A DNA stretch of 51,306 nucleotides from Oscillospiraceae bacterium. GTDB taxonomy: Bacteria; Bacillota; Clostridia; Oscillospirales; Ruminococcaceae. Below the pieces are notes generated by a model. That model had not been told where the DNA came from. It worked only from the letters and a program-made list of their open reading frames with translations, and ran no database searches. Of the stretch, positions 32,156-41,178 are shown piece after piece. The stretch covers positions 1-51,306 of the forward strand of contig JALEOL010000047.1 of NCBI GenBank assembly GCA_022766785.1, in the 5' to 3' direction. Position 1 is the first letter of the stretch. Every line of letters starts with the position of its first letter. The position numbers and the translations under genes are program-made.

Positions 32156-34501
32156 ATGAGACCGATAAACATAGCTATAACCGCCGCATGTTTCAGCGGA
32201 AACAAGGGCGCCGCCGCCATGCTGCAAAGCTCCATAAAGCAGCTGAAGGAGCGCTACGGCGAGAAGCTGAACATATTCCTCATGTCCACCTATCCCAGGG
32301 CGGACAGAAAGCTCATTGCGGAAATGCCCGAGAAATACGATTTTATAAAGGTAGTCAACGCAAAGCCGGAGCGCCTGCTGTTCTTAGCCTTTCCGCTGGC
32401 GATATTATACAGCTTTCTGAGGTTCATTCCGCCGTTTCGGAAGCTGCTGCAGAAAGACAAGATAATCAAGGCGTATTCCCAGTGCGATATCGTCATCGAC
32501 GAGGCAGGTATCTCGTTTGTGGACAGCCGCGGCTTTGTGATGAACACCTACGCGTTCGTCTGCGCCGCAGTTCCCATGCTGTGCGGAGTGCCGGTGGTGA
32601 AGTATTCCCAGGCGCTGGGCACGTTCAAAAGCGGCTGGAACAAGTTCCTGGCGAAGTGGATACTGCCGAAGATAAAGCTGATATGCGCCCGGGGAGAGAT
32701 CACAAAGGAAAATCTCGCCGGCATAGGCGTGACCGAAAACGTGAAGCTGTGCGCCGACGGTGCCTTTTCCATGCCGGACAGTGAATATTATGCCGAAAAG
32801 GTGCAGAAGCTGTGCAGTGAAAGCCCGTTCTTCCGCAAGCGCGTGGTGGCGCTGTCGATAAGCAGCGTGGTGCAGGGAAAATGCGAGAAGCTGGGCAAGG
32901 ACTACCGCGGCTGCATGGTGCAGTTCATAAACTGGCTCAACGAGCAGGATCTGAACGTTCTGCTCATCGCAAACGCCGCAAGAGAGGGCAGCGAAAAGCC
33001 GCGCAACAACGACCTTTTGATCTGCACCGAGGTATATAACGCCGTCCGTGACAAGACCAAGGTCATGTGGGAGCCGCGCGAAATGGCGCCCGAGGAGATA
33101 CGCGAGCTTCTGGCGCGCTGCGAGGTGCTGGTGGCGTCGCGCTTCCATGCGATGATTGGCGCGCTGGAAAAGTGCACCCCGGTGCTGCTGATAGGCTGGA
33201 GCCACAAGTACAAGGAAGTTCTGGATATGTTCGGGCTTGGGGAGTACGCAGTGGATTTCTCCGCGCTGGAGCTTGACCAGCTCAAGATAAAGTTCATGGG
33301 CTTCATGCAGGACAGCCGCAATATCCGTGAAAAGATAGCGCAAAACCTCCCCAAGGTGCTGGAGAGCAGCCGCGACAATATCCGCTTCATTTCCGAGGAG
33401 ATAGACAAGGTTTACGCCAAGCCTAAAAAGGTGAAGCTGCTTGACTTCAACCGTCCGGAGCACTACATGGGCGAGCACATCGCCTGCCGCATGGGTTATG
33501 CCGCTGACGAAAATATCCGTGCGAATGCCGCTTCCGGCGGAATGGTGACAGCGCTGCTGTGCCACATGCTTGAAAAGGGCGAGATAGACGGCGCGTGGGT
33601 GACACGCAGCGAGATAAAGGACGGCAAACTCGGCTACAAGACCTTTATCGCCACGACAAAGCAGGAGCTTATGGAAAGCTCGTCGTCGGTTTATATGCAC
33701 ATGCCGCTTTTGAAGCACGTTGATATGCTCCGGGAATTTGACGGAAAGCTGGCGGTGGTGCTGGTTCCCTGCCAGATGAGGGCGTTCACCGCAATGCTTG
33801 AAAAAGACCCGGCGCTGAAAGAAAAGGTCGTGCTGAAACTCGGTCTTTATTGCAGCGGCAGCCATAACGAGAACGCAACGTTAGTTCCGCTGAAAAAGAA
33901 GAAGATCTCCCTTTCGGGCGCAAAGCGGCTGTATTACCGCAGAGGTCACTGGAGAGGGCTTTCCACCGTGCAGTACGAGGACGGCAGCGAAAAGACCCTA
34001 AGCTATCCCAAGACGATATGCGCGTACAAGAACGCGTACTTTTTCAGCCGGGAAAGCTGCATGGTGTGTCAGGACCACTACTGTAATTCTGCGGACATCA
34101 GCTTTGGCGATATCTGGCTGAAGGAAATGAAGAAGAACCCGATAAAGCACACAAGCTGCGTTATCCGCAATGAAAGAGCGATGGAAGCGTTCCGGGCGGC
34201 TGTTGAGGACGGCGCAATAGTGGCTTCCAGGATAGACGACAGCAAGATGCTCCGCAGCCAGAAACGCGCGCTGGTGTTCAAGTTCAACTGTGCAAAGGCG
34301 AAGCAGGAGATGTTCGAAAAAATGGGCAAAAAGCTCAACGTGGACGTCACCGGCAGGTGCAAGTGGAACCACAGGCTGGCGTTCAGGCTGGGCTGGCGCA
34401 ATATGAAGTTCAGCCAGGAGAAGCTCGCACGGCTGGAGAAGATGCCGACGTGGTTCATCTATTATTACATGTGCTTCATCAGAGTTCTGCTGAGCTTCTG
34501 A
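32156..34501 (+). CDS. Polysaccharide pyruvyl transferase fused to FrhB/FdhB-like domain
   Basis: A 781-residue two-domain protein. Residues about 1-385 are a polysaccharide pyruvyl transferase domain (start NIAITAACFSGNKGAAAML; later LVASRFHAMIGALEKCTPVLLIGWSHKYKEV, split here), of the type that adds ketal pyruvate to glycans or joins exopolysaccharide synthesis. Residues about 435-660 are a coenzyme F420 hydrogenase/dehydrogenase beta-subunit-like domain (RANAASGGMVTALL, VVLVPCQMRAF, LYCSGSH, SCMVCQDHYCNSADISFGDIW) with cysteines able to hold an iron-sulfur cluster. These two domains are often separate neighbouring genes in glycan loci; here they are one chain. A flippase-like membrane protein follows after 13 bp. 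AAAGGA precedes the ATG. The acceptor is unknown. Confidence 0.9.
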   Translation: MRPINIAITAACFSGNKGAAAMLQSSIKQLKERYGEKLNIFLMSTYPRADRKLIAEMPEKYDFIKVVNAKPERLLFLAFPLAILYSFLRFIPPFRKLLQKDKIIKAYSQCDIVIDEAGISFVDSRGFVMNTYAFVCAAVPMLCGVPVVKYSQALGTFKSGWNKFLAKWILPKIKLICARGEITKENLAGIGVTENVKLCADGAFSMPDSEYYAEKVQKLCSESPFFRKRVVALSISSVVQGKCEKLGKDYRGCMVQFINWLNEQDLNVLLIANAAREGSEKPRNNDLLICTEVYNAVRDKTKVMWEPREMAPEEIRELLARCEVLVASRFHAMIGALEKCTPVLLIGWSHKYKEVLDMFGLGEYAVDFSALELDQLKIKFMGFMQDSRNIREKIAQNLPKVLESSRDNIRFISEEIDKVYAKPKKVKLLDFNRPEHYMGEHIACRMGYAADENIRANAASGGMVTALLCHMLEKGEIDGAWVTRSEIKDGKLGYKTFIATTKQELMESSSSVYMHMPLLKHVDMLREFDGKLAVVLVPCQMRAFTAMLEKDPALKEKVVLKLGLYCSGSHNENATLVPLKKKKISLSGAKRLYYRRGHWRGLSTVQYEDGSEKTLSYPKTICAYKNAYFFSRESCMVCQDHYCNSADISFGDIWLKEMKKNPIKHTSCVIRNERAMEAFRAAVEDGAIVASRIDDSKMLRSQKRALVFKFNCAKAKQEMFEKMGKKLNVDVTGRCKWNHRLAFRLGWRNMKFSQEKLARLEKMPTWFIYYYMCFIRVLLSF

Positions 34502-34514
34502 CCGGGGGAATAGT

Positions 34515-35471
34515 ATGAAAAAGCCTGACAAGAAAACAATACTGAAAGCGCTGAAAATACTGTTCGGCGTGCTGGTGGTGGTGTTCCTGGCGTGGTACTT
34601 CTGGAAGAACTGGGACGAGTTTTCCGAGAAGATAATGAACGTGAACATGGGCGTGTTCGTGTTCTCCATGCTGTTCTATTTCGTGTACAAGATAACTCTG
34701 GCGTCGCTGTGGCACTACATCACTAAGCTCAACGGCTGCGCTATCGGCTATGAGAAGGCGGTCACAAGCTACCTGTATTCTATCCTGGGCAAATATATCC
34801 CGGGAAAGGTGTTCATGCTCGCCGCGCGTCTTACCTACTACAAGGAGGAGGACGCGCCGCTGTCAAAGGTCACTGTGTGCTTCTTTATCGAGAATGTCTG
34901 CACGCTGCTGGGCGCGGCTATGCTGTTTATTGTGTCGCTGCTGTTCTTCCCGAACGATCTGCTGGAGAACTACAAATGGCTCACCATTGCGCTTATCGTG
35001 GTATTTTTCGTGTGCATTCACCCGAAGATAATCAACTTCTTCCTGGGGCTTATCGGAAAGATATTCAGGAAAGACCTCAAGATCCCCATGAAGTATTCCC
35101 AGATGCTGAAAGTTGTTCTGCTGTTCATCGGCAACTGGCTTATCGTCGGCGTTGGCTTCTTTATCCTGACGAAATCGATATATCCGGCGGTGGAAATGTC
35201 AGAGCTGCTGTTCTGCGCCGGTATCTGGGGCGTTTCCGCTATTATGGGAATTCTGGCGATATTCGCTCCCTCCGGGCTTGGCGTTCGCGAGGGGATAATC
35301 GTTGCCGGACTGCTGCTGATCATGCCTAAGGAGGACGCGCTGGTAGTATCCGTGGTGTCGAGGCTCTGGCAGACTATCCCGGAATTAGTGCTGGTGGTGC
35401 TGGCGTTTATCTGGTCGAGAATACGGAAAATGTCGAAGATAAGGCTGAAAAAGAACGATGATAAATCGTGA
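34515..35471 (+). CDS. Flippase-like membrane protein (lysylphosphatidylglycerol synthase TM/UPF0104 family)
   Basis: A 318-residue polytopic membrane protein with about seven to eight hydrophobic segments. It resembles the transmembrane domain of lysylphosphatidylglycerol synthase (YbhN/UPF0104), with the family motifs SILGKYIPGKVFML near residue 90 and FAPSGLGVREGIIV near residue 255, and a basic C-terminal tail (RIRKMSKIRLKKN). Such proteins are thought to move lipids or lipid-linked glycans. GGGGGA precedes the ATG, and the gene starts 13 bp after the pyruvyl-transferase fusion, so the pair may act on one surface glycan. No synthase catalytic domain is attached. Confidence 0.88.
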   Translation: MKKPDKKTILKALKILFGVLVVVFLAWYFWKNWDEFSEKIMNVNMGVFVFSMLFYFVYKITLASLWHYITKLNGCAIGYEKAVTSYLYSILGKYIPGKVFMLAARLTYYKEEDAPLSKVTVCFFIENVCTLLGAAMLFIVSLLFFPNDLLENYKWLTIALIVVFFVCIHPKIINFFLGLIGKIFRKDLKIPMKYSQMLKVVLLFIGNWLIVGVGFFILTKSIYPAVEMSELLFCAGIWGVSAIMGILAIFAPSGLGVREGIIVAGLLLIMPKEDALVVSVVSRLWQTIPELVLVVLAFIWSRIRKMSKIRLKKNDDKS

Positions 35472-35530
35472 CTTAGCGCAGCAATTAGGATAAATTGAAA
35501 TCTCCCAACGGCAATGCGAACTTGATTGAA

Positions 35531-35714
35531 AATTCGGAATTCGGAATTATTGTTACCGCTTCGCGGTAGATATGATTGTATGCGAAGTCAAATTCTGCCC
35601 AGTAATTGATTTCAACTTTGCAAATATGCAGTTTCTTATTATCCTGCATACAATCCTGAGCCGTCCCCGAAGGGGACACCGAAATTCCGAATTCCGCATT
35701 CCGCATTCCGAATT
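35531..35714. repeat. Palindromic spacer element, ATTCCGAATTC family, copy 2
   Basis: Inverted ends made of AATTCGGAAT units (35531-35548 and 35683-35714), inner hairpins TACCGCttcGCGGTA (35555-35569) and GTCCCCgaaGGGGAC (35663-35677), and a further inverted pair GATTGTATGC/GCATACAATC. It is inverted relative to the copy at 14.5 kb: the shared 50-bp flank block lies on its left (about 35474-35525). It fills the gap before cca. Confidence 0.88.
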
Positions 35715-35758
35715 AATATAAATCCCACTTTCCCTTTTGCGCCGAAACGGAGCTCACC

Positions 35759-37126
35759 ATGCAGATACCAGAACAAGTAAATAATTTGTTGGATATGCTT
35801 GAATCTGCCGGCTATGAAGCCTATGTCGTCGGCGGCTGCGTCCGGGACAGCATTATGGGCGTCACGCCGCATGACTACGACATCACCACCTCTGCGCTGC
35901 CGGAGGAGACGGAGCGTGTTTTCTCCGGAATGAAGCTGATAGAGACCGGGCTGAAGCACGGCACGGTCACGGTGCTTTCCGAGGGCTGCCCCGTTGAAAT
36001 AACCACCTACCGCGTTGACGGCGAATACCTCGACAGCCGCCGCCCGGAATCCGTCAGCTTCACCCGAAGCCTGAAAGAGGATATCGCGCGCCGGGACTTC
36101 ACGATAAACGGAATTGCGTACAGCCCCCGGCATGGACTGGTCGATGAATTCGGCGGCGCTGAGGATATCCGGCGCGGCGTTATCCGCTGCATAGGCTGCC
36201 CGGAGAAGCGCTTTCGGGAGGACGCACTGCGTATACTCCGTGGACTGAGGTTCGCGGTCTCGCTGGGGTTTGATATCGAGGAAAACACCGCGCATGCGAT
36301 GCTGGATAACCGGGAGCTGCTGAGGAATATCTCGGTCGAGCGTGTTTTCTCGGAGCTTTCCGGGCTGCTGACCGGGAGGAATTCAGACCGGAATATCCGG
36401 CGGATAATGAGCAGGTTCAGGGATATTTTTGCGGTCATTATCCCGGAATTGCGCGAATGCTTTGATTTTGAGCAGCACTCAAAATACCACTTTCTCGATG
36501 TGTATGAGCACAGCCTTATGGCGGCGGAGAACGCGGCGCGGATCTCAAAGGGCTGCGAAAATCGGCTCGCCCTGACCCTTGCAATGCTGCTTCACGATAT
36601 AGGAAAGCCGCAGTGCTTCTCGCGCGGAGAGGACGGAGAGGGGCACTTTTACGGGCATGCTAAGATAAGCGCGGATATCGCGGATACAGTGCTCCGCCGG
36701 CTGAAATGCAGCAATGCTCTGAGGGAACGCGTGTATGCTATCGTGAAATACCACGATATCCAGATGACGAACAGCGACAGTCTTATCCGTAAGCACCTGT
36801 CAAAATTCGGGGAGCAGGTCTATTGCGATATAGCCCTGGCGCACGCTGCGGACGACCTTGCGAAGAATTCCCCCTATCGCGGCAGGAGCGACGGCTATTT
36901 CCATATCGTGGAGCAGGCGCACCGGCTGGCGGCGGAAAGCTGCTTTACGCTAAAGTCGCTTGCGGTGGACGGAAAGGCGCTTTGCGGACTTGTGCCGCCC
37001 TCTCCCCTTATGGGAGAAACGCTGAAATATCTGCTTTCCGGGGTGATAGACGGAGCTTTCCCCAATGAACGTGAATTTCTTTTGCAGGAAGCGGCAAAAT
37101 ATATTGCAAAAAGGAACAAACTGTGA
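35759..37126 (+). CDS. cca: CCA tRNA nucleotidyltransferase with HD domain
   Basis: This enzyme adds or repairs the 3' CCA end of tRNAs. The 455-residue protein has the nucleotidyltransferase motif GGCVRDSIMG followed by PHDYDITTSA, the RRDFTINGIAY motif, and the nucleotide-selecting segment RFREDALRILRGLRFA. The C-terminal half holds an HD domain (LLHDIGKPQCF and HDIQMTNSD), as in many class II bacterial enzymes. ACGGAG lies 6 nt before the ATG. The spacer repeat lies just upstream, and no promoter is evident in it; read-through from the flippase gene is possible. The -35 of the mreB promoter lies inside its 3' end. Confidence 0.96.
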   Translation: MQIPEQVNNLLDMLESAGYEAYVVGGCVRDSIMGVTPHDYDITTSALPEETERVFSGMKLIETGLKHGTVTVLSEGCPVEITTYRVDGEYLDSRRPESVSFTRSLKEDIARRDFTINGIAYSPRHGLVDEFGGAEDIRRGVIRCIGCPEKRFREDALRILRGLRFAVSLGFDIEENTAHAMLDNRELLRNISVERVFSELSGLLTGRNSDRNIRRIMSRFRDIFAVIIPELRECFDFEQHSKYHFLDVYEHSLMAAENAARISKGCENRLALTLAMLLHDIGKPQCFSRGEDGEGHFYGHAKISADIADTVLRRLKCSNALRERVYAIVKYHDIQMTNSDSLIRKHLSKFGEQVYCDIALAHAADDLAKNSPYRGRSDGYFHIVEQAHRLAAESCFTLKSLAVDGKALCGLVPPSPLMGETLKYLLSGVIDGAFPNEREFLLQEAAKYIAKRNKL

Positions 37127-37132
37127 TATACT
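37104..37132 (+). promoter_or_regulatory. Promoter of mreB
   Basis: TTGCAA (37104-37109), 17-bp spacer ending TGA, TATACT (37127-37132). The -35 overlaps the last codons of cca and the spacer ends with its stop codon. Confidence 0.8.
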
Positions 37133-37191
37133 AGTTTCTGGGTAATAGACCTTGAAAGACATACACTATGTGAAGAACGGAGAAACAGAAC

Positions 37192-38208
37192 ATGTCACTT
37201 GATATTGGAATAGATCTCGGCACGGCGAATATAATCATCACCATTGCCGGCAAAGGTATCGTTCTCAACGAGCCGTCGGTGGTGGCTTACGACAAGAAGA
37301 AAAAAGCGGTGGTCGCAGTCGGCGCAGAGGCTTACAAGATGATCGGCAGGACGCCGGAGTATATCGTTGCGGTGCGCCCCTTAAAGGACGGCGTTATCTC
37401 CGACAACGACATGACGGAAGCAATGATTCGGGAATTTATCCACATGGTGAACGGCGGCACCCTGATGAAGCCCAGGATCGTGCTGTGCGTTCCCTCGTCC
37501 GTCACCGACGTGGAGCGCCGCGCGGTGGTGGAAGCCGCAATGTCCGCCGGCGCACGCAAAGTGTTCCTTATTGAGGAGCCTATCGCCGCGCTTATCGGCG
37601 CAGGGGTGGACATCTCCAAGCCGAACGGCACTATGGTCGTTGATATCGGCGGCGGTACTGCGGACGTTGCGATAGTTTCCTTTAACGGCATTGTGCAGAG
37701 CCGTTCTATCAAAATGGCAGGAAACAAGTTCGACCAGGCGATAATCCGTCACATCACGCAGAAATACAAGATACTCATCGGCGAAAAGACCGCTGAAAAG
37801 GCAAAAATGGAGATCGCCAACGTATTCGACCCCACAGGCGAAAAAACCATGACTATCCGCGGCAGGAACCTGCTCAAGGGTCTGCCGGAGAGTATCGAGA
37901 TATCCGACAAGGACATCTATGACGCTATCCACGAGAACGCAATGGAGATCGTGGAGCAGGTAAAGCTGGTGCTGGAGTCCACTCCGCCGGAGCTTGTGGG
38001 CGATATCCTCTCCAACGGTATCCTGCTCACCGGCGGCGGCGCGCTGCTGGGCGGTCTGCCGGAGCTTATCAGCGACCATGTCGGCGCGCCCTGCTTTGTC
38101 GCGGAAAACCCTATCGAGTGCGTCGCACGGGGAGTTGACGCGGCATTCAAGATGTCCGGAGAGCTGCTGGACGGCTTTGAACAGGTGCAGTTGTACAATT
38201 TCAAGTAA
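37192..38208 (+). CDS. mreB: Rod-shape protein of the MreB/Mbl family
   Basis: A bacterial actin that positions cell-wall synthesis along the membrane. The 338-residue protein has the actin-fold signatures: phosphate 1 DIGIDLGTANIII, connect segment around RPLKDGVISD, phosphate 2 TMVVDIGGGTADVAIVSF, and adenosine motif GILLTGGGALLGGLPELI. Length and motifs fit MreB or its paralog Mbl; the sequence alone does not separate them. There are no mreC or mreD genes after it, so it is a stand-alone copy, as is common for Mbl. A terminator follows about 20 bp after the stop. ACGGAG precedes the ATG. Confidence 0.95.
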   Translation: MSLDIGIDLGTANIIITIAGKGIVLNEPSVVAYDKKKKAVVAVGAEAYKMIGRTPEYIVAVRPLKDGVISDNDMTEAMIREFIHMVNGGTLMKPRIVLCVPSSVTDVERRAVVEAAMSAGARKVFLIEEPIAALIGAGVDISKPNGTMVVDIGGGTADVAIVSFNGIVQSRSIKMAGNKFDQAIIRHITQKYKILIGEKTAEKAKMEIANVFDPTGEKTMTIRGRNLLKGLPESIEISDKDIYDAIHENAMEIVEQVKLVLESTPPELVGDILSNGILLTGGGALLGGLPELISDHVGAPCFVAENPIECVARGVDAAFKMSGELLDGFEQVQLYNFK

Positions 38209-38229
38209 ATTCCAGAAATGGTTGTTTGT

Positions 38230-38259
38230 AGCCCTCTGAAATTTTCGGGGGGCTTTTTT
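38230..38259 (+). terminator. Terminator of mreB
   Basis: AGCCCTC (38230-38236) pairs with GGGGGCT (38248-38254, one G-T), then TTTTTT. Confidence 0.88.
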
Positions 38260-38288
38260 GTATGTTCCTACAAAATATTCTGTGGTTC

Positions 38289-38317
38289 TTGACGAATGCA
38301 CACTGAAATGGTAGAAT
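38289..38317 (+). promoter_or_regulatory. Promoter of the HPt-flotillin operon
   Basis: TTGACG (38289-38294), 17-bp spacer ending TGG, TAGAAT (38312-38317). Confidence 0.82.
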
Positions 38318-38336
38318 ATAATTAAGGGGTGATAGT

Positions 38337-38702
38337 ATGATCTCAAAGGAATTCTGCGATGAAATGCTCACGGTGGGGCTGAATGTCCCGGAGATGATAG
38401 AGCATTTCATGGACAGGGAGGATATGTTCCTGAAATATCTGCAAAAATTCTTCGAAGCTGCTGACAGCGTTGTGCTGGAGCTTACCACGGCGGCGGAGAA
38501 CGAGGATTATCAGAACATGCTGTTTGCGGCGCATTCCCTAAAGGGGATTGCCGGAAACATCGGTCTTAACGGCGTGTTCCTGCCTGCGAAGAAGATAGTG
38601 GACGACATCAGGGCGAATGTATATACAGACTGCGGCGACGACTTCAGAAAGCTGCAGGACGCATACTACCACGCCCAGGATATAGCCAGAAGATACCTGT
38701 GA
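38337..38702 (+). CDS. Stand-alone histidine phosphotransfer (HPt) protein
   Basis: A 121-residue all-helical protein. The HPt motif is FAAHSLKGIAGNIGL, with the phosphate-accepting His at about residue 66, in the second of four predicted helices. HPt proteins carry phosphoryl groups between receiver domains of hybrid kinases and response regulators. No kinase or receiver is in the window, so its partners are elsewhere. AGGGGTG lies 5 nt before the ATG. It has its own promoter and is followed after 16 bp by the flotillin gene, so the two are probably one transcript; a functional link between them is only suggested by that. Confidence 0.92.
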   Translation: MISKEFCDEMLTVGLNVPEMIEHFMDREDMFLKYLQKFFEAADSVVLELTTAAENEDYQNMLFAAHSLKGIAGNIGLNGVFLPAKKIVDDIRANVYTDCGDDFRKLQDAYYHAQDIARRYL

Positions 38703-38718
38703 CCAAAAGGAGGTACAT

Positions 38719-40269
38719 ATGCCAGATATAGGTATGCTTATTCCAATTTTCGTTGTTGTGGTGATATTGATCGTGATCTTTGCCTCGGGATACCGCAAAG
38801 CGCCCCCGGACAAGGCGTTTATCATCAGCGGTCTGCGCCGCAGGGCAAAGGTGGTTATCGGAAAGGCGACAGTAAAGCTGCCGTTCTTCGAGCGCTGCGA
38901 TATTCTGGAGCTTGCGCTGATGTCCGTTGACGTGAAGACCGCGCAGGCAGTTCCCACGGCGGACTATATCAATATCTCCGTGGACGCGGTGGTAAACGTC
39001 AAGATCTCTCCGGATCCCGACATAATCCAGAAGGCTCAGCAGAACTTCCTCAACCGCAACGTGCAGTACATCACCGGCGTTGCACGGGAGGTGCTGGAGG
39101 GCAACATGCGTGAGATCGTCGGTCAGATGCGGCTGGAGGAGATGGTGTCCAACCGCCAGGCGTTCGCGGACAAGGTAAAGCAGAACGCCGATCCCGACCT
39201 GCGCGCGATGGGACTTGAGATAGTATCCTTCAACGTGCAGAATTTCGTTGACGACAACGGCATCATCAACGACATGGGTATCGACAATACCATGCAGATC
39301 AAGAAGAAAGCGGCTATTTCAAAGGCTGAGGCGGAGCGCGACATCAAGATCGCCCAGGCGGAAGCAAACCGCAAGGCGAACGACGCCCGGGTAGACTCCG
39401 AAACTGCGATCGCCGAGCGCGAGAACGAGCTTGCGATAAAGCAGGCGGAGCTGAAACGCGTCGCTGACATCAAGCGCGCGGAAGCTGACGCGGCGTACAC
39501 CATTCAGCAGGAGGAGCAGCGCAAGACCATTGAGATCACCTCTGCGAACGCAAATCTCGCGAAGCAGGAAAAGGAGGTCGAGATCAAGGCAAAGGAAGCT
39601 GAGATCAAGGAACGCGCACTCGAAGCGGAGGTAAAAAAGACCGCGGAAGCTCAGAAATACGCGGCTCAGCAGCAGGCGGACGCAGAGCTTTACACCATAC
39701 AGCGTAATGCAGAAGCGAAGAAGTACGAGGATATCCAGAACTCTGAAGCCGAGCTGCAGATCAAGAAGAACGAAGCCGCAGCTATCCTTGTGACTGCGGA
39801 GAACGAAGCAGCAGCGGCAAAGGCACGGGCGGAAGCTGCCCGTTATGCCGCCGAGCAGGAAGCAGAGGGTATCCGCGCAAAGGGCGTTGCAGAGGCGGAA
39901 GCAGTCCGCGCGAAGGCTCTTGCGGAGGCAGAGGGTCTCGACAAGAAAGCGGAAGCGATGCGCAAGATGGAAGAAGCCGCAGTGCTCCAGATGTACTTCG
40001 AGAAGATGCCCGAGGTCGCACAGGCTATCGCAAAGCCTCTTGAGAACGTGGATAAGATCACGATGTACGGCGACGGCAACGCAGCAAAGCTGGTAAAGGA
40101 CATCACAGAAGCCACAACGCAGGCTTCATCAGGTCTGCTTGAGGGTCTAGGTGTTGATCTGAAATCCCTTGTGGGCAGCTTTGTCACCGGAAAGGCGGTC
40201 GCCGCAGGGATAAACTCCGAAACCGCACACGCGCCGGCTGAAAGCACAGAAAATCTTGTCCAGCAGTAA
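38719..40269 (+). CDS. floT: Flotillin-like SPFH membrane scaffold protein
   Basis: A 516-residue protein of the flotillin family, which organises membrane microdomains. It has an N-terminal membrane segment (about 5-24, GMLIPIFVVVVILIVIF), an SPFH domain (about 30-200; starts APPDKAFIISG and includes GNMREIVGQMRLEEMV), and a long Ala/Glu/Lys coiled coil (about 200-420) with EAEA-type repeats, followed by a polar tail ending ENLVQQ. Length and shape fit FloT/YuaG rather than the shorter FloA. AAAGGAGGT lies 4 nt before the ATG. It follows the HPt gene by 16 bp. No NfeD-type partner is nearby. Confidence 0.95.
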   Translation: MPDIGMLIPIFVVVVILIVIFASGYRKAPPDKAFIISGLRRRAKVVIGKATVKLPFFERCDILELALMSVDVKTAQAVPTADYINISVDAVVNVKISPDPDIIQKAQQNFLNRNVQYITGVAREVLEGNMREIVGQMRLEEMVSNRQAFADKVKQNADPDLRAMGLEIVSFNVQNFVDDNGIINDMGIDNTMQIKKKAAISKAEAERDIKIAQAEANRKANDARVDSETAIAERENELAIKQAELKRVADIKRAEADAAYTIQQEEQRKTIEITSANANLAKQEKEVEIKAKEAEIKERALEAEVKKTAEAQKYAAQQQADAELYTIQRNAEAKKYEDIQNSEAELQIKKNEAAAILVTAENEAAAAKARAEAARYAAEQEAEGIRAKGVAEAEAVRAKALAEAEGLDKKAEAMRKMEEAAVLQMYFEKMPEVAQAIAKPLENVDKITMYGDGNAAKLVKDITEATTQASSGLLEGLGVDLKSLVGSFVTGKAVAAGINSETAHAPAESTENLVQQ

Positions 40270-40288
40270 AATTACAAAGCGCATCAAT

Positions 40289-40321
40289 GCGCCTCCCTGA
40301 AATAAGGGGGGCGCTTTTTTT
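40289..40321 (+). terminator. Terminator of the HPt-flotillin operon
   Basis: GCGCCTCCCT (40289-40298) pairs with AGGGGGGCGC (40305-40314, one G-T), then seven T residues. Confidence 0.92.
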
Positions 40322-40323
40322 AC

Positions 40324-40355
40324 AAAAAAACACCCCACAGAGTTCCTGCGGGGTG
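40324..40355 (-). terminator. Terminator of the ABC transporter operon
   Basis: Minus-strand stem CACCCCGC / GTGGGGTG (one G-T pair) followed by seven T residues, 16 bp after the ATPase stop. It abuts the terminator of the converging flotillin operon. Confidence 0.9.
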
Positions 40356-40370
40356 ATCATATCGGAAGTA

Positions 40371-41177
40371 TTACTTGTTTTTGCCGGAGAGCAGCATACG
40401 GTCGTTGTTAAGGGCGGAGCCGCTGGCTTCCTCGAACTTCTGGAGCAGGTCGTCAACGGTGAGGTGCTTCTTTTCCTCGCCCTTTACGTCGTAGATTATC
40501 CTGCCGTCGTTCATCATGATAAGGCGGTTGCCGTACTGAATAGCGTTCGCCATGTTGTGAGTTACCATCATCGCCGTTAGGTTGTTCGCCGCGATTATCT
40601 CGTCGGAGAGCTGCAGCACCTTTGCCGCGGTCTTGGGGTCGAGGGCGGCGGTGTGCTCGTCAAGCAGCAGTATCTTCGGCTTTTTCAGCGTTGCCATCAG
40701 CAGCGTGAGCGCCTGGCGCTGACCGCCGGAGAGCAGCCCGACCTTTGACGTCATGCGGTTCTCAAGTCCGAGATCCAGCGTTTTCAGCAGCTCGTGGTAC
40801 ATCTCTCGCTCCTTGCGTGTGATGCCCCACCTGAGCAGTCTGGGCTTTCCGCGGCGCGCGGCTATGGCGAGATTTTCCTGTATCTCCATGTCCGCCGCTG
40901 TTCCGGTCATAGGATCCTGGAACACCCGTCCGATGTACTTTGCACGCTGGTGCTCGGACAGTCCGGTTATGTTATTGCCGTCGATGAGTATTGCGCCCTC
41001 GTCCACCGGCCATACGCCTGCAATGGCGTTCAGGGTGGTGGATTTGCCGGCTCCGTTGCCGCCGATTATGGTTACGAAGTCGCCCTCCTCCAACTTTATT
41101 GATACTCCGTTGAGGGCCTTTTTCTCGTTGATCGTGCCCGGGTTGAAGGCTTTTTTGATATTTACAAGCTCCAGCAT
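40371..41177 (-). CDS. ABC importer ATP-binding protein
   Basis: A 268-residue ATPase that powers the importer encoded by the next two upstream genes. Walker A is GGNGAGKST, the Q-loop region includes GRVFQDPMTG, the signature is LLSGGQRQAL, and Walker B is KILLLDEHTAAL followed by the switch His in MMVTHNM. It is of the type paired with branched-chain/TrpXYZ-like permeases. GGAGGG lies before the ATG, and the permease stop lies one base upstream of this region's start, so it is translated by coupling. It is the last gene of the operon. Confidence 0.95.
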   Translation of the reverse strand: MLELVNIKKAFNPGTINEKKALNGVSIKLEEGDFVTIIGGNGAGKSTTLNAIAGVWPVDEGAILIDGNNITGLSEHQRAKYIGRVFQDPMTGTAADMEIQENLAIAARRGKPRLLRWGITRKEREMYHELLKTLDLGLENRMTSKVGLLSGGQRQALTLLMATLKKPKILLLDEHTAALDPKTAAKVLQLSDEIIAANNLTAMMVTHNMANAIQYGNRLIMMNDGRIIYDVKGEEKKHLTVDDLLQKFEEASGSALNNDRMLLSGKNK

Positions 41178-41178
41178 A

